Of a stretch of 6,104 nt of DNA, positions 5,989 through 6,104 are shown one piece after another (position 1 is the stretch's first letter; each line of letters opens with the position of its first letter). The notes below the pieces were generated by a model. That model saw nothing but the letters and a program-made list of their open reading frames with translations, was not told the origin of the DNA and did not search any database. This DNA comes from an uncultured Lachnospiraceae bacterium (lineage in GTDB: Bacteria; Bacillota; Clostridia; Lachnospirales; Lachnospiraceae), in the NCBI GenBank assembly GCA_947653315.1, contig CANTGP010000199.1, positions 1-6,104 of the forward strand. Reading direction: 5' to 3'. A program made the position numbers and the translations under genes.

Positions 5989-6104
5989 TTATAGCAGGCG
6001 GACACAAGTTTCATTCTGCTCCTGTTTAAGCAATTGCAGCCTTTGCATCAGCATCCCATATTCCGCTTCCCTGCCCTGAAACCACTTCTCCTCTATCTCC
6101 CTGC
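5989..6104 (-). CDS. C-terminal end of an unrecognised coiled-coil protein (partial)
   Basis: A minus-strand frame enters from the right edge (first full codon at 6102) and stops with TAA at 5991-5989, giving the last 37 residues of a protein. It contains REIEEKWFQGREAEYGMLMQ and continues as RLQLLKQEQNETCVRLL. The spacing of Leu, Met, Ile and charged residues looks like an amphipathic helix or coiled coil, and it reads as genuine protein, unlike the spacer beyond its stop. I cannot assign a family from so little; the C-terminal helix of a MerR-type regulator is one possibility among many. It points the same way as ilvN but is separated by about 250 bp with a strong promoter between, so it is probably a separate transcription unit. 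Confidence 0.55.
   Translation of the reverse strand, partial: REIEEKWFQGREAEYGMLMQRLQLLKQEQNETCVRLL

Noticed and set aside
5741..6007. N-terminal extension of the ilvN frame
   Set aside because: It passes through the predicted promoter and ribosome binding site, and encodes a Pro/Ser/Lys-rich stretch absent from the family. The 5740 start gives the standard length.

Overview
The window looks like chromosomal DNA from a moderately GC-rich Clostridia bacterium, most likely Lachnospiraceae-like. This rests on the style of the encoded proteins, the strong AGGAGG-type ribosome binding sites and the pairing of branched-chain amino acid genes with a DUF2809 membrane protein. Species cannot be read from the sequence. 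It is an amino-acid biosynthesis neighbourhood. I see no rRNA, tRNA, CRISPR array, transposase or phage gene.

Layout from left to right. Bases 1-89 are spacer downstream of leuC, ending at the window edge in a purine-rich Shine-Dalgarno-like stretch where leuD would be expected. leuC (minus, 90-1352) encodes the large subunit of 3-isopropylmalate dehydratase. A 191-bp divergent regulatory region (1353-1543) separates it from a LysR-type regulator gene (plus, 1544-2503). That gene converges on a cysteine-synthase-like gene (minus, 2515-3444), and a single small palindrome contains both stop codons. A 166-bp gap holds a long imperfect palindrome (3481-3538). Next come a small DUF2809-type membrane protein gene (minus, 3611-4045), a hairpin (4083-4109), ilvC (minus, 4137-5156), an intercistronic hairpin and ilvN (minus, 5237-5740). 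ilvN has a very good sigma-A promoter. Upstream of it lies about 200 bp of G-tract-rich spacer, and then the C-terminal end of an unrecognised coiled-coil protein (minus, 5989 to the window edge).

How the parts work together. IlvN is the valine-sensing small subunit of acetohydroxyacid synthase and IlvC performs the next step in valine, isoleucine and leucine synthesis. LeuC performs the isomerisation step of the leucine branch. The LysR-type regulator is the obvious candidate to control leuC. Its likely operator, ATAACT-TGT-AGTTAT, is centred 65 bp upstream of the predicted leuC start site and also overlaps the regulator's own -35 element. A CodY-like box next to the regulator's -10 suggests a second, global input. 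The pathway is split: ilvB is not next to ilvN, and ilvC is about 2.8 kb away from leuC.

I found no clearly new multi-gene system. The observations most worth checking are the control architecture at 1424-1519, the variant active-site loop of the cysteine-synthase-like protein, the 58-bp palindrome in front of it, and the possible control element in the ilvC-DUF2809 gap.
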